Below, one piece after another: positions 10,746 through 21,321 of a stretch of 64,000 bases of DNA. Both the position numbers and the translations under genes were made by a program. Location of the stretch: contig JAGTTD010000002.1 in assembly GCA_018398585.1 (NCBI GenBank), forward strand, positions 28,636,186 through 28,700,185, in the 5' to 3' direction. Source of the DNA: Simmondsia chinensis. Lineage: Eukaryota > Streptophyta > Magnoliopsida > Caryophyllales > Simmondsiaceae. The stretch's first letter is position 1; each line of letters opens with the position of its first letter. The notes under the pieces were generated by a model. The model was not told the DNA's origin. It ran no database searches and saw only the letters and a list, made by a program, of their open reading frames with translations.

Positions 10746-11148
10746 TGTTGGGTAGGCAATTTTAACTTCATAAATTAAAATTTGCTATACAAATTAGATC
10801 TAGCACAATGGAATCATAATTTAAATTCATAATTTTAAATAATTACATGTTTACTACTCTAATTATACATAACAACAAATAGCATTGTAGACATAAACAT
10901 GAAAAACAAATTATATACAAATTTAAAAGTTTTAGACTAGAATATTCATACCTCGTTGTAGACCACAAGTGTAAAGATGCACGAACAATACCTCCAAGAT
11001 CTTCTCCGTAATTCCACTTTTACACTGAATGTGTGGCATTGTGAAATCAAGTAGTTCTTTAAAAATAATTTTTAAAGAGCTAAGAGGGAGAAGAATTTAC
11101 CTCCTCAATTCACCAATTGAAGAATTAGGTTAAAGTGTATTTGAATTA

Positions 11149-11207
<59 letters not shown>
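11149..11207. repeat. (TA)n microsatellite
   Basis: About 29 TA dinucleotides are followed by TTAAAAATA. A second TA tract with the same TTAAAAAT exit lies at 11510-11544, on the other side of the SINE-containing segment. Together they look like a low-complexity target duplication. Confidence 0.9.
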
Positions 11208-11212
<5 letters not shown>

Positions 11213-11404
11213 TATATCTCTATCCTCTATCTATATTCTTTTCTGTATATCCTTTTCTTTATATCCTTTTCTTTATCTCACCTATCTGTGTTCTGTGCCT
11301 GTGCAGCATTCTTTGAGTCTGGTTTTTTTTTTTTTTTTTTTTGGCCATACTCATGCATTTTTTATGCTTCTCCTGTTGCCAGGTCTTTGGCTGATTGATG
11401 TGGA

Positions 11405-11508
11405 CCAACTTTTTAGGCTGGTGGTCCTCGGAAACAACCGACCTTTAGGGTAGCCCCCTGCTTTTGCGGGAGCCCTTGGAGGCACTGGGTTTGTTATTGT
11501 TATTGTTG

Positions 11509-11509
<1 letters not shown>
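11405..11509 (+). mobile_element. SINE copy 1, (TTG)-tailed
   Basis: The segment runs from GGACCAACTTTTTAGGCTGG through GGTCCTCGGAAACAACC and CTGCTTTTGCGGGAGCCC to GGAGGCACTGGGTTTG, then TTATTGTTATTGTTG. It matches SINE copies at 25618 and 30815 block by block. The 5' head may extend leftwards to about 11215 between the two TA tracts, but that part has no counterpart in the other copies. Confidence 0.7.
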
Positions 11510-11539
<30 letters not shown>

Positions 11540-12950
11540 TAAAAATAAAAATAAACTTCTCGATAAGTCAAAATACCAAGATATTTATCCAGAACACAAA
11601 AAAGAACATGTGCAAAAAATATCCCCCAGTTTCATGTCACAAGGTGACACACCCTGTGATTGGTCCCCATCAATTGACGCGGATCGACCCTTTGGGATAT
11701 CGTCGCACGTTGGTTGGCGCAAGGGAAGGCAACTCGGATCGCCCCCTCTGCACCAGTCAGCGCAGGACACATGTCACGAGCTGATTAGCTGAAGTGTTTT
11801 TTTCCCCCTTTTTCTTTCTATTATAAATTCATCTTTTGAATTTTTGGGTTTACTTATAATGAAAAATAATTTATTCGACTCTTAACAAATAATTCATCTC
11901 ATGAATTCTCTTTATTTCTTAAGGTGCATAATTTAGAGGCTTGCGTAGGGACCTCCGGAACAATTTATTAGCTCCAAACAAGTCAAATCTTATTATCATA
12001 TCATGATAACAATGGTTTACCATTTAAAAAAACTTAATTCTACTAAATAAGTTTTACTGTACTCTAGAAATAAATGAATTTACTCATTAAATTCCCCGTA
12101 ATAGTTTACTCACAATTGACTCCCTATTTAATGTCCATGAAAAAAATAACTTATACTACTATTATTATTCTTTCTCAAATTAGTTTCTTAGTTCCCAACT
12201 CGCCCTTTTTTTTTAATAACTCACTAATACAGAAAAACACTTTTTGTACTAATCCTAAATATCAAACATATGGAATGCTCTGGCCAAAGTCTCTGGATTT
12301 AATTTTCGTATAGTTGTGAATCAACTAATGGGGCATCTTACATTGTAGTTCCAAGTAAAATATTCGTTCCTGCTACACTTCATGCAATTACCCAAGGAAC
12401 GTAAGATCTCAGTTACACTTTGTAACCTGGTCCTTTTAGCGCAACAAAGTAACTAACATTCCATGCACAACCTCATACTATTTCCCGGATTTATAGTCAT
12501 TGTATAAACATAATAATATGAGTTGCTCACTTCCAATAGTAGTGCAAAAACGAGCAAGTCACTTGGTCCAATTCAGTCTAACAATATCATTGTAATACAC
12601 CAACATAACATTTTGGATCATTATCTACATAACCAAGGCAAATTATTTAAATATTATATTATAATCTTAGCAGACAAGTAGTCCATACTCATCATTGACT
12701 ATGAATTAACTTATTAAATAACATTTTAATATGTTATTAGTCTATCTGTGGCATAATCTCATTATCCACTAAAATAGATATACCAAATGACATCTATGGA
12801 CTACACCCATCTCATGGAACTTTACTTGAAAGAAAATAACATCAGATGCATCACAATAAGCTCGTAAACATAAAGACGACAACAAACAAATTTCTATCGT
12901 TAATAAAATTGTTCACATAAATTGGGTTTCCTAAGACACCAATTCTAACA

Positions 12951-13407
12951 GATATTCCATGGACAAATCACAAATTCACTTGGTTAAGGGAAATAAATGG
13001 GGTGTATGTGCAAGAAAAGCTTGACAAAACCATTGCAAACCAGGCTTGGCTCACTCTTTTTCCCAAATGTGTGGCCCATAATGGTTCAGGTCCCGTTTCT
13101 AACCATTCCCCCTGATTCTCTACACTGTTGACCCTGCCTTGCCAAAACCAATGTCTTTTAAATTTCTAGTAGGTTGGGTTAACTATAACACTACTAAGAT
13201 TATTGTCCAGAAGGCCTGGTCCACTAAAGTGGATGGGTCAAGGATATTCGAAGTTGTCCAGAGACTTAAGTTGATTAAAAAGGCAATTAAAGAGAGTCCT
13301 GATATTGGTAAGGGTAACCTAAAGTGGAACCGTGAATGGAATGAGGAAAGAATCCAAGAGGTTCGAGAGATGCTAATGGAATCTCTAAATTGTGGTCGCC
13401 TAAACTA
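12951..13407 (+). pseudogene. LINE endonuclease 3' part and linker
   Basis: Coding resumes exactly after the solo LTR. The pieces read PWTNHKFTW-like (degenerate), LREINGVYVQEKLDKTIANQ and WLTLFPKCVAHNGSGPVSNH, then a frame change to KPMSFKFLVGWVNYNTTKII and KWNREWNEERIQEVREMLME. This is the end of the endonuclease and the connector toward RT. Joining it to 10222-10745 across the GATAT repeat restores the expected domain order. Confidence 0.82.
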
Positions 13408-13499
13408 GAAACTTAAGCACTTAATGACTCAATGCAAGTATTAGGCCAAGTTCTAGTGCAAGGACTAGCTCACTTAAGGGGATAGAAATTCCAATTTTT

Positions 13500-14980
13500 T
13501 CACACATTTGTTACAGCTAAGAGGAAGCGTAGAGGTATCATGGATTTAAAGAACGATCTGGGAATGTCCATTAAGGAAAAGGAAGGTATTGTAGACCTCT
13601 TTATCCATGAATTCAAAAATAAATTTAGGTCTAGGGGTAATCAGGGCCCAAATCCTTCGCTCTCATGGGCTAACCCCTAGGATTTCAGAAGAGGAGAATA
13701 TTCTCTAGTCAATAAGATTTCGGGTGAGGAGATAAAACACACCATCTCTGATATGAATCCCCACAAGGCGCCTAGCCCGGATGGTTTCTTGGCCTTTTTC
13801 TTCTGATTGTACTAAGATATTATCGGTCAAGATGTGTGTAAAGCTATCAAATCTACCCTTAGGGGTGGGTACCTTCTCAGGAAGGCTAACCATACCTTCA
13901 TTACCCTTATCACAAAGGTGGACTACCTACAATCAGTCAGCCACTTCAGACCTATTAGCTTGTGTAACGTATTGTATAAGATTTTAGCTAAGTTGCTCGC
14001 AAATAGATTAAAACCATTAATACAAAAATTGTTAGCAACTAGCAGGCTGCCTTCATCCCTGGCCGATCAATTCAGGATAATATCCTAGTGGCTTATGAAA
14101 TCATGATGGGGTTTAAAAAGAAGCAAGGGAAAATCTGGTTGGGAGGCGCTCAAACTAGATATGGAAAAGGCTTATGATAGAGTGGAGTGCTCCTTTCTCA
14201 AACAAGTCAAGCAGAGACTGGGATTTCACCCTGAAGGAATGGTTGGATTATGGATTGTGTGTACTTCATGTCTTTTTTTGTTTTGATTGATGATACTCCT
14301 ATGGGATGGTTTACCCCCTCTAGAGGGCTGCGACAAGGTGACCCGGTGTCTTCATATTTGTTTATTCTCTTCCTTGAAGTCTAGGCCACCAATCTGCAGC
14401 AACATAGTCTAGGGAAAAAATTTGGCATTCGAATCAAAATTGCCAGAAGTGCGTCGGTGGTGCCCTACCTTTTCTTTGCTAATGACTGCCTTCTTTTTTA
14501 TAATGTCCATACAGATGCCATGGGCAAGCTCCAAAATATTATTCACCCTAATTGCAAGGATTCAAGTCAATTGGTGAACTGATCGAAGTCCATGGTTTTA
14601 TGTTCGGCCAATACTGATAGACATTTAAGGCAAAGGATCAGAATCCACAGGGAATTCCGATTGTTCATCATCTGGAAAAGTAGCTTGGGTGTGTCGTTGG
14701 CTCTAGTAGATTTAATTCATGTGTTGTGGGAGACTTGGTGAGCAAGATGGCGGGAAGAATGGTCAGTTGGAAGTCTGGGCTTCTTTCTAAGGCTGAGAGA
14801 ACAACCCTTAATCAATCCTCTCTTGAGACTATGCCCACATCATGTAGTGCTTCAAGCTACCTATGAAGGTTTGTAAAACGGGGGACAATTTGTATAGGCA
14901 ATTATTTTGGAAATCCAAGCATAAAAATGGCATGAATCTAGTAGATTAAAGCAAAATCTGCACCTTAAAGGAGCCAGGGG
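13500..14980 (+). pseudogene. LINE reverse transcriptase, decayed
   Basis: Frame pieces in order are: KRKRRGIMDLKNDLG, EEIKHTISDMNPHKAPSPDG, ITKVDYLQSVSHFRPISLCN (RT block with RPISLCNVLYKI), LANRLKPLI, LDMEKAYDRVE, and RGLRQGDPVSSYLF read in a shifted frame at about 14325-14360. The YADD-type motif near 14475 is FANDC, so a catalytic Asp is altered. Many stops and frameshifts are present. The L1-type RT order is clear. Confidence 0.82.
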
Positions 14981-15960
14981 ATAGGGTATTAGCAAATTCG
15001 ACGCTATTATTCTAGCCTTTCTGTGCAAACTAGGAAGTACTTAAAGAGAAGGATAACCTTTGGGTTAGCTTAAATTAAATATTTGATTAAAGATGATTTC
15101 ATGAGATACAAGGAGAGGAACTCAAACTCTCTTGCTTATAGGGGAATCCTAGCGGTTAGAACAATTCTAGAAAAAGGATTGAAACAGAAAATTGGCAATG
15201 GGAAGAAGGTTAATTTCTGGCTTGAATGGTGAACTACAAATGGTTCGTTACTTTGTCATTTGAATGGAGATATTAGGAATGTGGATATATCTCTTAAAGT
15301 AGTAGATTTCATCACTAAAGGATAATTGGAGATGACTAAGCTTGAGAATGCGGTGTTTCCAATTTGTCTTAATAACATTTTGGGGATCCCAATTTCTAAG
15401 TCAGACATGGATAATCTGCTTTGCTGGGGTTTGACCAGCTCAGAAGACTTTGCTATCAAATCTGCTACCTAGCTGGCGCACAATCTTTATTGTGATGATA
15501 GGAATGAGTCATAGTTTCATTGGATCTAGGAGATGGATATCCCCCCGTAGGTCATAATCATTTTGGGGCAAGCTCTAAATGGTTACCTTACCACTAGGGA
15601 ACAGATCAAAAAATGTGTCTTAGAGTGGGTACGGCCCTTGTACCTAGTGCGACAATGAAAAAGAAGATGCGTCCCATATCCTTTTGAATTGTCCTCGTGC
15701 TCAGGACATTTAGAGTTCAACTGTCTCCTCACGATGGCTCACAATTGTCCCTAGAGAACTGAACCTAGCAGATGAGCTAAAAATTAGGAAGTGTAATAAG
15801 AATCCCACTAAATTTGCTATCCTCTACTAAGTTTGCTATGTATAAAGGTACAAAGGTGAGGCTTGTTAAACTTGTTATTCTAGCGAAGCAAATGGCTCTT
15901 GAGTGGATCTGCCGCAATGAGCTAGAAGAGAGGGGAGACTTGCATCATCACAGAAACAAA
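14981..15960 (+). pseudogene. LINE RT C-terminal connector (zf-RVT region), weak
   Basis: There are only short recognisable pieces between RT and RNase H: a KIGNGKKVNFWLEW-like block near 15190-15230 (the GDG/W segment), and a region near 15600-15720 with spaced Cys codons and ILLNCPRAQDI, reminiscent of zf-RVT. Frames change often. An opposite-strand ORF at 15256-15459 is a shadow. Confidence 0.55.
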
Positions 15961-15989
15961 GATAGTAAGCATTGCTTTAAGTAGGTTTC

Positions 15990-16547
15990 CTAGACCCCCA
16001 CCCCCCAGCAAAAGACGTCGAGGGTGGACAGAGATTAATTTTGATGGCTCAAGATGTGGGAATGTGGTTGCAATTGGTTTCATAATCCGAGACTCTCAAA
16101 GCAATATAATCTTAGTAGGAATAACAAACTTGCCAATGCTCCGATTATTATAACACAAGCTATTGGCGCAAGAGAGGGGCTCATTCTTGTTGTCCAAAGG
16201 GGGGGGGGCCGGAGAGTCATTCTAGAGAAAGATAATGAAATAGTAACCAAGGTGCTCAAAGGGTTTTATGCATCATTAGCTTTCATCATGACTATTGTGG
16301 ATGATATTATCAGCATCAGTTAGGCTCTAGATCATATCTTTTATTCTCATGTTTTTAAGAGAAGCTAATAGATTTGTAAGCTGGTTAGCGAGTGCTGGCT
16401 ATGAGACTGCGAGGTTTTCAATATGGGACTATGCTCCTTCCTGTGCTCTCCTTACTATTTCCAGAGCTAATGCCCTAGGATTTCCCTTTTTCAAGAGGGA
16501 GATCTTAAAGTTGCAGCTTGATCCTTACTTTTATTAGAAAAAATTAA
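15990..16547 (+). pseudogene. LINE C-terminal RNase H domain
   Basis: The translation shows DGSRCGNVVAIGFIIRDSQS read across frames, then SRNNKLANAPIIITQAIGAR, EGLILVVQRGGGRRVILEKD and NEIVTKVLKG, the plant LINE RNase H order (DGS..GG...RD; ...EA.AL..G; .DN..). A run of nine G at 16200-16208 is the probable frameshift site. Stops follow toward 16537. An A-rich stretch at 16539-16550 marks the LINE 3' end. Confidence 0.8.
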
Positions 16548-17205
16548 AAAAAATAATATCCAACGTATAATTTTTTTATTTTTTTTTTATCTTTGGGAAG
16601 TGTATGAAAAAAAAAAATTATTAGATAAGCTTTCATATTTTGGAGATGAATTCATTCAATCATTAGTCACCAAAATGAAAGAAAGGTTTGATAAATACTA
16701 GGGTGGGTGCAATTTTCTTATGAGTATTGCTTTGATGTTAAATCTTAAATGATAATGAGGTTGACTCAATATAGTTTTTCATATTGTTTTGCTCAAAATG
16801 AACTTCGAGATAGCATTTGAAAGGTTCAAGACAAATTGTATGGGCCTTTTCTGAGTATTATATATCTCAAATACATATTTCTTTTATAGATCATATCGGT
16901 GAATATCAAGCAAGTGCCAATAATGACAATACTACAGTTGATTATGTTAAAGGAAGAGGAAGTGGATTACAAAGATTTTTATAATGTGTGGACCTTATAG
17001 ATAGTTGAATCTCAAAATTCTGACTTGGATATTTATGTTAAGAAGGGTTTATGTTCCATCTATTGGAGAAACGTCATTTTGTGCTTTGAATTGGAGGAGG
17101 TTTGCATAAAAACAAGTATTGTATTTTTTTCTAGGATGGCTACCAATGTTCTTGCTATACCTATTACCACAGTGGCTGCTGAGGCAACATTTAGTGCTTG
17201 ATGCT
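16548..17205 (+). pseudogene. hAT transposase C-terminal part with dimerization motif
   Basis: This resumes the RICESLEEPER-type transposase after the LINE. The first 240 bp repeat the sequence at 9770-10000 (equivalent to KELL.K....NEFI.SMV.KMKE.FDKYW..C). Then 17133-17200 reads SRMATNVLAIPITTVAAEATF followed by SA, the hAT dimerization signature (relatives: VLAIPITTVASEATFSAGGR), with a stop directly after. This domain mediates transposase dimerization. It ends at about 17205 without a visible terminal inverted repeat. Confidence 0.82.
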
Positions 17206-17890
17206 ACAATATGACACGGCCCGAGACCAAGGCCCTTCTTGATCTCACTCCCTTCTTGCTTGCAAGGAAGGAACCCAAGGAGAAACCCTAGGGAAACCCT
17301 TGGAAACCACCGAGAGGTAAGAGGAAGAAAAACAGGTGAGAAAGCGAGAGACTCATCTTTTTTTCTCCCTAAACCCGGGGTATTTATAAGCACTAAACGC
17401 ATCCCAATAAAAGCAATAGTCCAAATTAAAGCAAAGAAACACAAATCTGGGCACCCTCATGCTGACACGTAGCCAAATCGTGGCCGTTGGATGCAAGATG
17501 AATCAAGGGCTTATAAAAGCCCAACAAAACCCATTTTTGACCGACGGATGCATAACACATGGCATGATCGTGTCCCTCCATTTCAAACGGGTAGCTTCTC
17601 ATAGAAGCTTCATAAATATAGTGTAGTACAGCTAGTCTTGGGAAGATTGCACTGGTAGCATGGGAAAGGCACAAGGGCAGCACGGGTACCGAGACGAGCA
17701 GGGGCATCTAGGTATTTTTAGGTAAAACCAATTTTAAGCTTTATATAATATTTACCTAAATGCCATTTAAAATATCTTTTAATTAAAACACTATATTTTA
17801 AATATTTTACTTTTTAAAATGACACATTTTTTCCCAAAAAATATACCTAGTAACTTAGGTTACTCTAACCTTGTTTCCAAAAATAGTTTA
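17206..17890 (-). other. LTR- or promoter-like fragment, family not recognised
   Basis: On the minus strand, 17470-17700 is a moderately GC-rich segment, followed by TATAAATACCCC (17377-17388) and then a CT-rich leader, as in many retrotransposon LTRs. No paired LTR, target duplication or coding is seen. The ORFs of 93 and 131 codons on the minus strand here have no recognisable domain. 17710-17890 is AT-rich and featureless. Confidence 0.4.
17381..17388 (-). promoter_or_regulatory. TATA box candidate
   Basis: Minus-strand TATAAATA is followed by CCCCGGGTTT and a CT-rich leader. It would drive transcription toward lower coordinates, into the hAT remnant, if it belongs to an LTR. Confidence 0.4.
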
Positions 17891-18226
17891 GACTATATAG
17901 GACCCAAATAACAATAGCTATGAAGTCCATGCACAATCATGACTGAGAGAAACTTTTATACATTGTCTCACAAATTGCTTTAAGCCATTTTAAGATCTCT
18001 TTAATCAACAAACATGATCTTCTTTTCCAAAAACGAAGAATCCCACAGGCAGCTGCACATAAATTTAAATGTATTCCCTAGTCTCCTTTGCCACTTATAA
18101 TGCATAGGCAACTAAGTCTACTTCAAAAATGTACCTTTTGGCAGGTCTAATTTTTCTTATTGGTTTGTCTCTAGAAATAGAGTGCTCCAAATCTAGAGAT
18201 GAATGGTCCAATTTAGTGATCATAGA
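17891..18226 (-). pseudogene. Copia RT remnant, minus strand
   Basis: The reverse strand reads LPVGFFVFGKEDHVC, then LKRS*NGLKQFVRQCIKVS, corresponding to the copia block 'G....VC.L.KSLYGLKQSPRQWY' in the palm of the reverse transcriptase. A stop replaces the Leu or Tyr of SLYGLKQ. It is separated from the integrase piece at 19223-19460 by a hAT element. The order, with integrase upstream on the minus strand, is correct for copia. Confidence 0.72.
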
Positions 18227-19222
18227 TAGAGGTGTGCACGGTCCGATTTTTGTGAAAACTGCACCAAAACTGGACCAAACCGTATTAACACAGTTTGAAA
18301 ATTTTTCAAACCAAATCAAACCATTTTAAATGTTAAACCAAACCAAACCAAACCAAACCGTATTTTTGCGGTTTGGTCCTATTTGGTTATGGTTTAACCA
18401 TAATTTTAAGAAAACTACATATTTTATCAATAAAATGTAGATTAAAATTAATTATAGATATATATCGATTTTATTATATTCATGGTCTTTATATAGTTGT
18501 AATTTTTTAACTTAATTATCTTATTTATAAACATTTATGTGACAAAATTTTAATAGTAATAATTTTTTGAGCTATTTACCCTAAAGGTCTTTGTACTTTG
18601 CCTTTTATATCAATTTAGTTCTTACACTTTTAATTGTGTCAATTTAATCCTTGTACAAGTGTATTGTGTCAATGTAATCCTCAAAGTAAAATTTATGTTA
18701 AGTTGTTAATGATTTATGGTTCAATAAGAGATTTGGTTAAATTGAATCAACGAGTGAATTTGCAGTGGGTTACTTGTATCCAACATGATTGTGCTGTTAA
18801 AATTACATCATTAACTAAATTTAAATTTTGGCCAAAGGACTAAATTAACACAATATAAGTTCCAGAGGGACTAAACTAACACAATTAAAAGTACAATGAC
18901 TAAATTGACATAATAAAAGTATAGGGACCTTTGGTGCAAATAATCTTTTTTTTTTTTTTTTTTATGAGGTTGTCAAGTAAAATTTTGTTAATTACTAACG
19001 TGACTTGTTATGCTTCAAATTTTGTAAATAATCATGTAACCTTCCTTTATTTTATGGTTTACGGGTTAGGTTTGGTTTTAAGCCGAACCTAAACAGTAAA
19101 ACCTACTAACCAAACTTTTTTAAACCAAATCATAAGTTTTCAAACCATAAACCAAACTAAACCATAACTAAAGGTTTGGTTTAGTTTGGATTATGGTTTA
19201 GACCGATTTTTGCGCACCCCTA
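18227..19222. mobile_element. Non-autonomous hAT element, 8-bp TSD
   Basis: Inverted termini are TAGAGGTGTGCACGG on the left and TAGGGGTGCGCAAAAATCGG read inward from the right. The left end also carries CCGATTTTTG, matching the right subterminal sequence. Flanks ATCATAGA (18219-18226) and ATCATAGG (19223-19230) give a 7-of-8 target duplication. Subterminal DNA is full of AAACCAAACC words that pair as inverted repeats. No transposase. A MULE-like MITE is inserted inside. Confidence 0.85.
18569..18945. mobile_element. MULE-type MITE nested in the hAT element
   Basis: Long inverted repeats of about 90 bp: the left arm has AAAGGTCTTTGTACTTTGCC, and the right arm read inward has AAAGGTCCCTATACTTTTAT, both followed by TCAATTTAGT-like and TTTTAATTGTGT words. 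Flanks are T-rich (TAATTTTTT against TTTTTTTTT), so the 9-bp duplication is only suggestive. A 69-codon ORF inside (18634-18843) has no domain. Confidence 0.75.
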
Positions 19223-19460
19223 ATCATAGGCACTCAACTGCTAGGCTTGGTTGCATAGAAGAAGATGAATCATATTCTTCATTATCCGAGATATTTAGTT
19301 CAAACTCCACCGTATGGCTAATTTTCCCTAAATATGTCAATCAACGGTCACATCTCTATTAATAAAGAATTTAGGATACTTAAGATCAAGATGCCATAAT
19401 TCATATCCTTTAACTCCATATTAGTAACCTAGAAAAATGCATCTCGTTGCTCTAGGATGA
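19223..19460 (-). pseudogene. Copia integrase C-terminal remnant
   Basis: The reverse strand from 19450 reads RATRCIFLGY, then GVKGYELWHLDLKYPKFFIN and RDVTVD, the signature of the copia integrase C-terminal region ('KCIFIGY..GVKGYKLWDL......SRDVTF'). An in-frame stop interrupts it after CIFLGY. It pairs with the RT remnant at 17891-18226 on the same strand. Confidence 0.78.
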
Positions 19461-19920
19461 TCTAGGTGTGCGCTTCTCTATTCAAAATAAAAATCAAATA
19501 TAAAATGAACCCACGTATAAAAGTGAGTAGGTCTGCCTTCATTAACACTAATGGTTTCCCATGCAATGCACAGGCGATGTTTACATTTTGGAAAATTTTA
19601 AATTTTTATGATAATTATTTGCTTAGGAAAATAAACTACATTCATAATACCGAAATATAATATGTCATTTTATTTGCAAAGTCTCTTATATCATATAGTT
19701 TTTCTATGAATATAATAATATTTTTCACATCTCAATATGTCTATTCTTGTCATCAATTTGCTTATCAATGCTACTTTATTTTACACATCTTTTTTAATTA
19801 TACAAAATGAAGAGCATATAGCCTAGAAATGCTTGGTTGGGAGAGGGAAGGCTTTTAGGAAGAGGGACAACTTAGCAATAATATATAGAATAGAATATGT
19901 AAGATAAGATGAGTGTAAGC
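19461..19920. other. Non-coding AT-rich stretch, nothing recognised
   Basis: I find no terminal repeat, domain or RNA gene. It lies between the minus-strand copia remnant and the plus-strand gypsy LTR. Confidence 0.5.
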
Positions 19921-20420
19921 TGTCACGTGCATGACATGTCGTGGCGCTATGACAATGTCATGACATTGGCAAGGTCCATGCGCCGTGTCCCAACTCCGTG
20001 CCTAAGGTCCATGTGTCGTGTCCCAACTCTGTGCTCAATCTGCATCCCAGCCGTGTCTCCAGCGGGTCCGCCAGGTCACACGAGTAGCCAAACTGCCAGC
20101 ACAACAATAGTATTGTACCCTTGTACCGTGACAGCCACCAAGATCTGCAAGCACGTAATAGTACAGTTTTATTTTATGATTATCCAATATTTTCTGATTT
20201 TCCTTAGATATTTTTAGATATTTTCTTCGAATTATTACTTGTTATTTTTAGCTATAAATAGTAGGTTTTAAGAAGGGTTTTAAGCATTCAATGAAATACT
20301 ATCAACTTATTTTCTCTCTCTCGTCTCTCAATATCTCTATCTCTTCTCATCTCAAACTTTCTTCATCTTTTTCTCATCTAAACCCTAATCTCGTGTGTCA
20401 CCAACCCTAGGGTTGTGACA
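19921..20420 (+). repeat. Gypsy-type LTR, 500 bp
   Basis: It starts TGTCACGTGCATGAC and ends GGGTTGTGACA, with inverted ends TGTCAC/GTGACA. It contains a TATA box (20253-20260), then a CT-rich leader and CCCTAATCTCGTG. A tRNA-Met-like PBS (TGGTATTAGTGCC) follows two bases after the end. No second LTR is seen; downstream gypsy sequence lasts only about 420 bp before switching to copia. Confidence 0.8.
20253..20260 (+). promoter_or_regulatory. TATA box in gypsy LTR
   Basis: TATAAATA, within AGCTATAAATAGTAGG, is about 165 bp before the LTR end and is followed by a CT-rich stretch typical of plant transcription starts. Confidence 0.65.
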
Positions 20421-20422
20421 TT

Positions 20423-20435
20423 TGGTATTAGTGCC
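20423..20435 (+). other. Primer-binding site (tRNA-Met type)
   Basis: TGGTATTAGTGCC resembles the initiator tRNA-Met complement TGGTATCAGAGCC with two changes and directly follows the LTR end. Confidence 0.7.
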
Positions 20436-20488
20436 ATCTTCCAATCACAAAGCTGGCCATTACAAGGAACACTAGAGCCGCTGCTACC

Positions 20489-20838
20489 ATGTCTTCACTG
20501 GAGGAGGCAAACGAGTCACAAGAACGCATCACCGCCATGGAGAGGACGCTTGATAGGTTGGATACCCTGGGCCATGACTAGAACAAGGTCAGTGAAGGAT
20601 TGAAGTCCTCCATTGATTCACTAATCGATCAACACCAGGGAATGAAATCTACCCTCGAGTCACTAACCGAATCCATCAACCACATGTTACGGAGCCAAGC
20701 GAAGATGCCTGAGGAGGTTTCGGAGGCTGTTCAGGACGGGAATCATGGAGAGGCTAGTGGGTCTAGGGATTACATGAGACTTGGTGGGAATGGAGTGCTG
20801 CCACCACCTTCCCGTACGCATGTAAGAAATTCCTTGTG
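20489..20838 (+). pseudogene. Gypsy gag N-terminus, truncated
   Basis: From ATG at 20489 it reads MSSLEEANESQERITAMERT, LDRLDTLGHD, a UAG stop, then SSIDSLIDQHQGMKSTLESL and TESINHMLRS. This charged, coiled-coil-like N-terminus is typical of gypsy gag polyproteins ahead of Retrotrans_gag. It ends at TGA 20836-20838, exactly where copia gag sequence begins, so the core of gag is missing. Confidence 0.65.
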
Positions 20839-21290
20839 AGTCATTTAATAATTATAAAATGGTTGATAATCATTCTGTTGTGGAGAACTTTCATGAAATT
20901 GAAAGGATTTTAAATCACTTCGAGCAACATACCATGAACATGGATGACAACATTATTATTTCTTAATAGACAAACTTCCTCCTTCTTGGAAAAACATTAA
21001 AACGGAGTTAAATATAAGAAGGAAGATTTGTCTCTTAAGGAGCTGGCTAACCATCTTCAAATTGAGGAAGGTTAAAGGTTGCAAGATGAAAACAAGGATC
21101 GTACTGGAGACATTAGAAAAATCAATGTCATGGAAGAAGGCCAATCAAGCAAAGGACCAAAACAAACCAGACACTTCTCAAAGAAACGTGAAAAAAAGGG
21201 GCAAAACCATGTATGTTGGGAGTGTCGTAAGCTTGGTCATTTGAAAAAGGACTGTTACCGCCTCTAGAGTGAGAGAGGTAAGGGGCTGGA
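20839..21290 (+). pseudogene. Copia gag remnant with CCHC zinc knuckle
   Basis: The first part (NFHEIERILNHFEQHTMNMD) is the middle of a copia UBN2-type gag and lacks the N-terminus. It continues DKLPPSWKNIKTEL and, in another frame, a basic stretch with CWECRKLGHLKKDC (21222-21263), an intact C-x2-C-x4-H-x4-C knuckle for RNA binding. Stops (about 20966, 21267) and frame changes disable it. The abrupt start next to gypsy gag marks a chimeric junction. Confidence 0.8.
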
Positions 21291-21321
21291 TAATCACAAT
21301 AAAAATTCGAAAGATAATTTC

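Larger units (their letters stand above)
10746..12950 (-). mobile_element. Solo LTR in LINE endonuclease, TSD GATAT
   Basis: Plus-strand ends are TGTTGGGTAGGC...AATTCTAACA, flanked by a perfect direct repeat GATAT (10741-10745 and 12951-12955). No PBS, coding or second LTR lies inside, so it is a solo LTR left by LTR-LTR recombination. Orientation is minus: its reverse complement starts TGTTAGAATTGGTGTC, like the LTR at 59353 (TGTTGGAATTGGTGTC). It shares the block 'aggcttgcgtagggacctcc' (11938-11957) with the LTRs at 33-59 kb (same words reversed at about 51775). A SINE and (TA)n tracts sit inside it. Confidence 0.88.

Noticed and set aside
11464..11792. Overlapping ORFs on both strands in the solo LTR
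   Set aside because: They are LTR and SINE sequence, lack domains, and include a translated TA microsatellite.
17049..17444. 131-codon minus-strand ORF with hydrophobic start
   Set aside because: It overlaps the hAT dimerization motif on the other strand and LTR-like sequence; no domain, no conserved start context.
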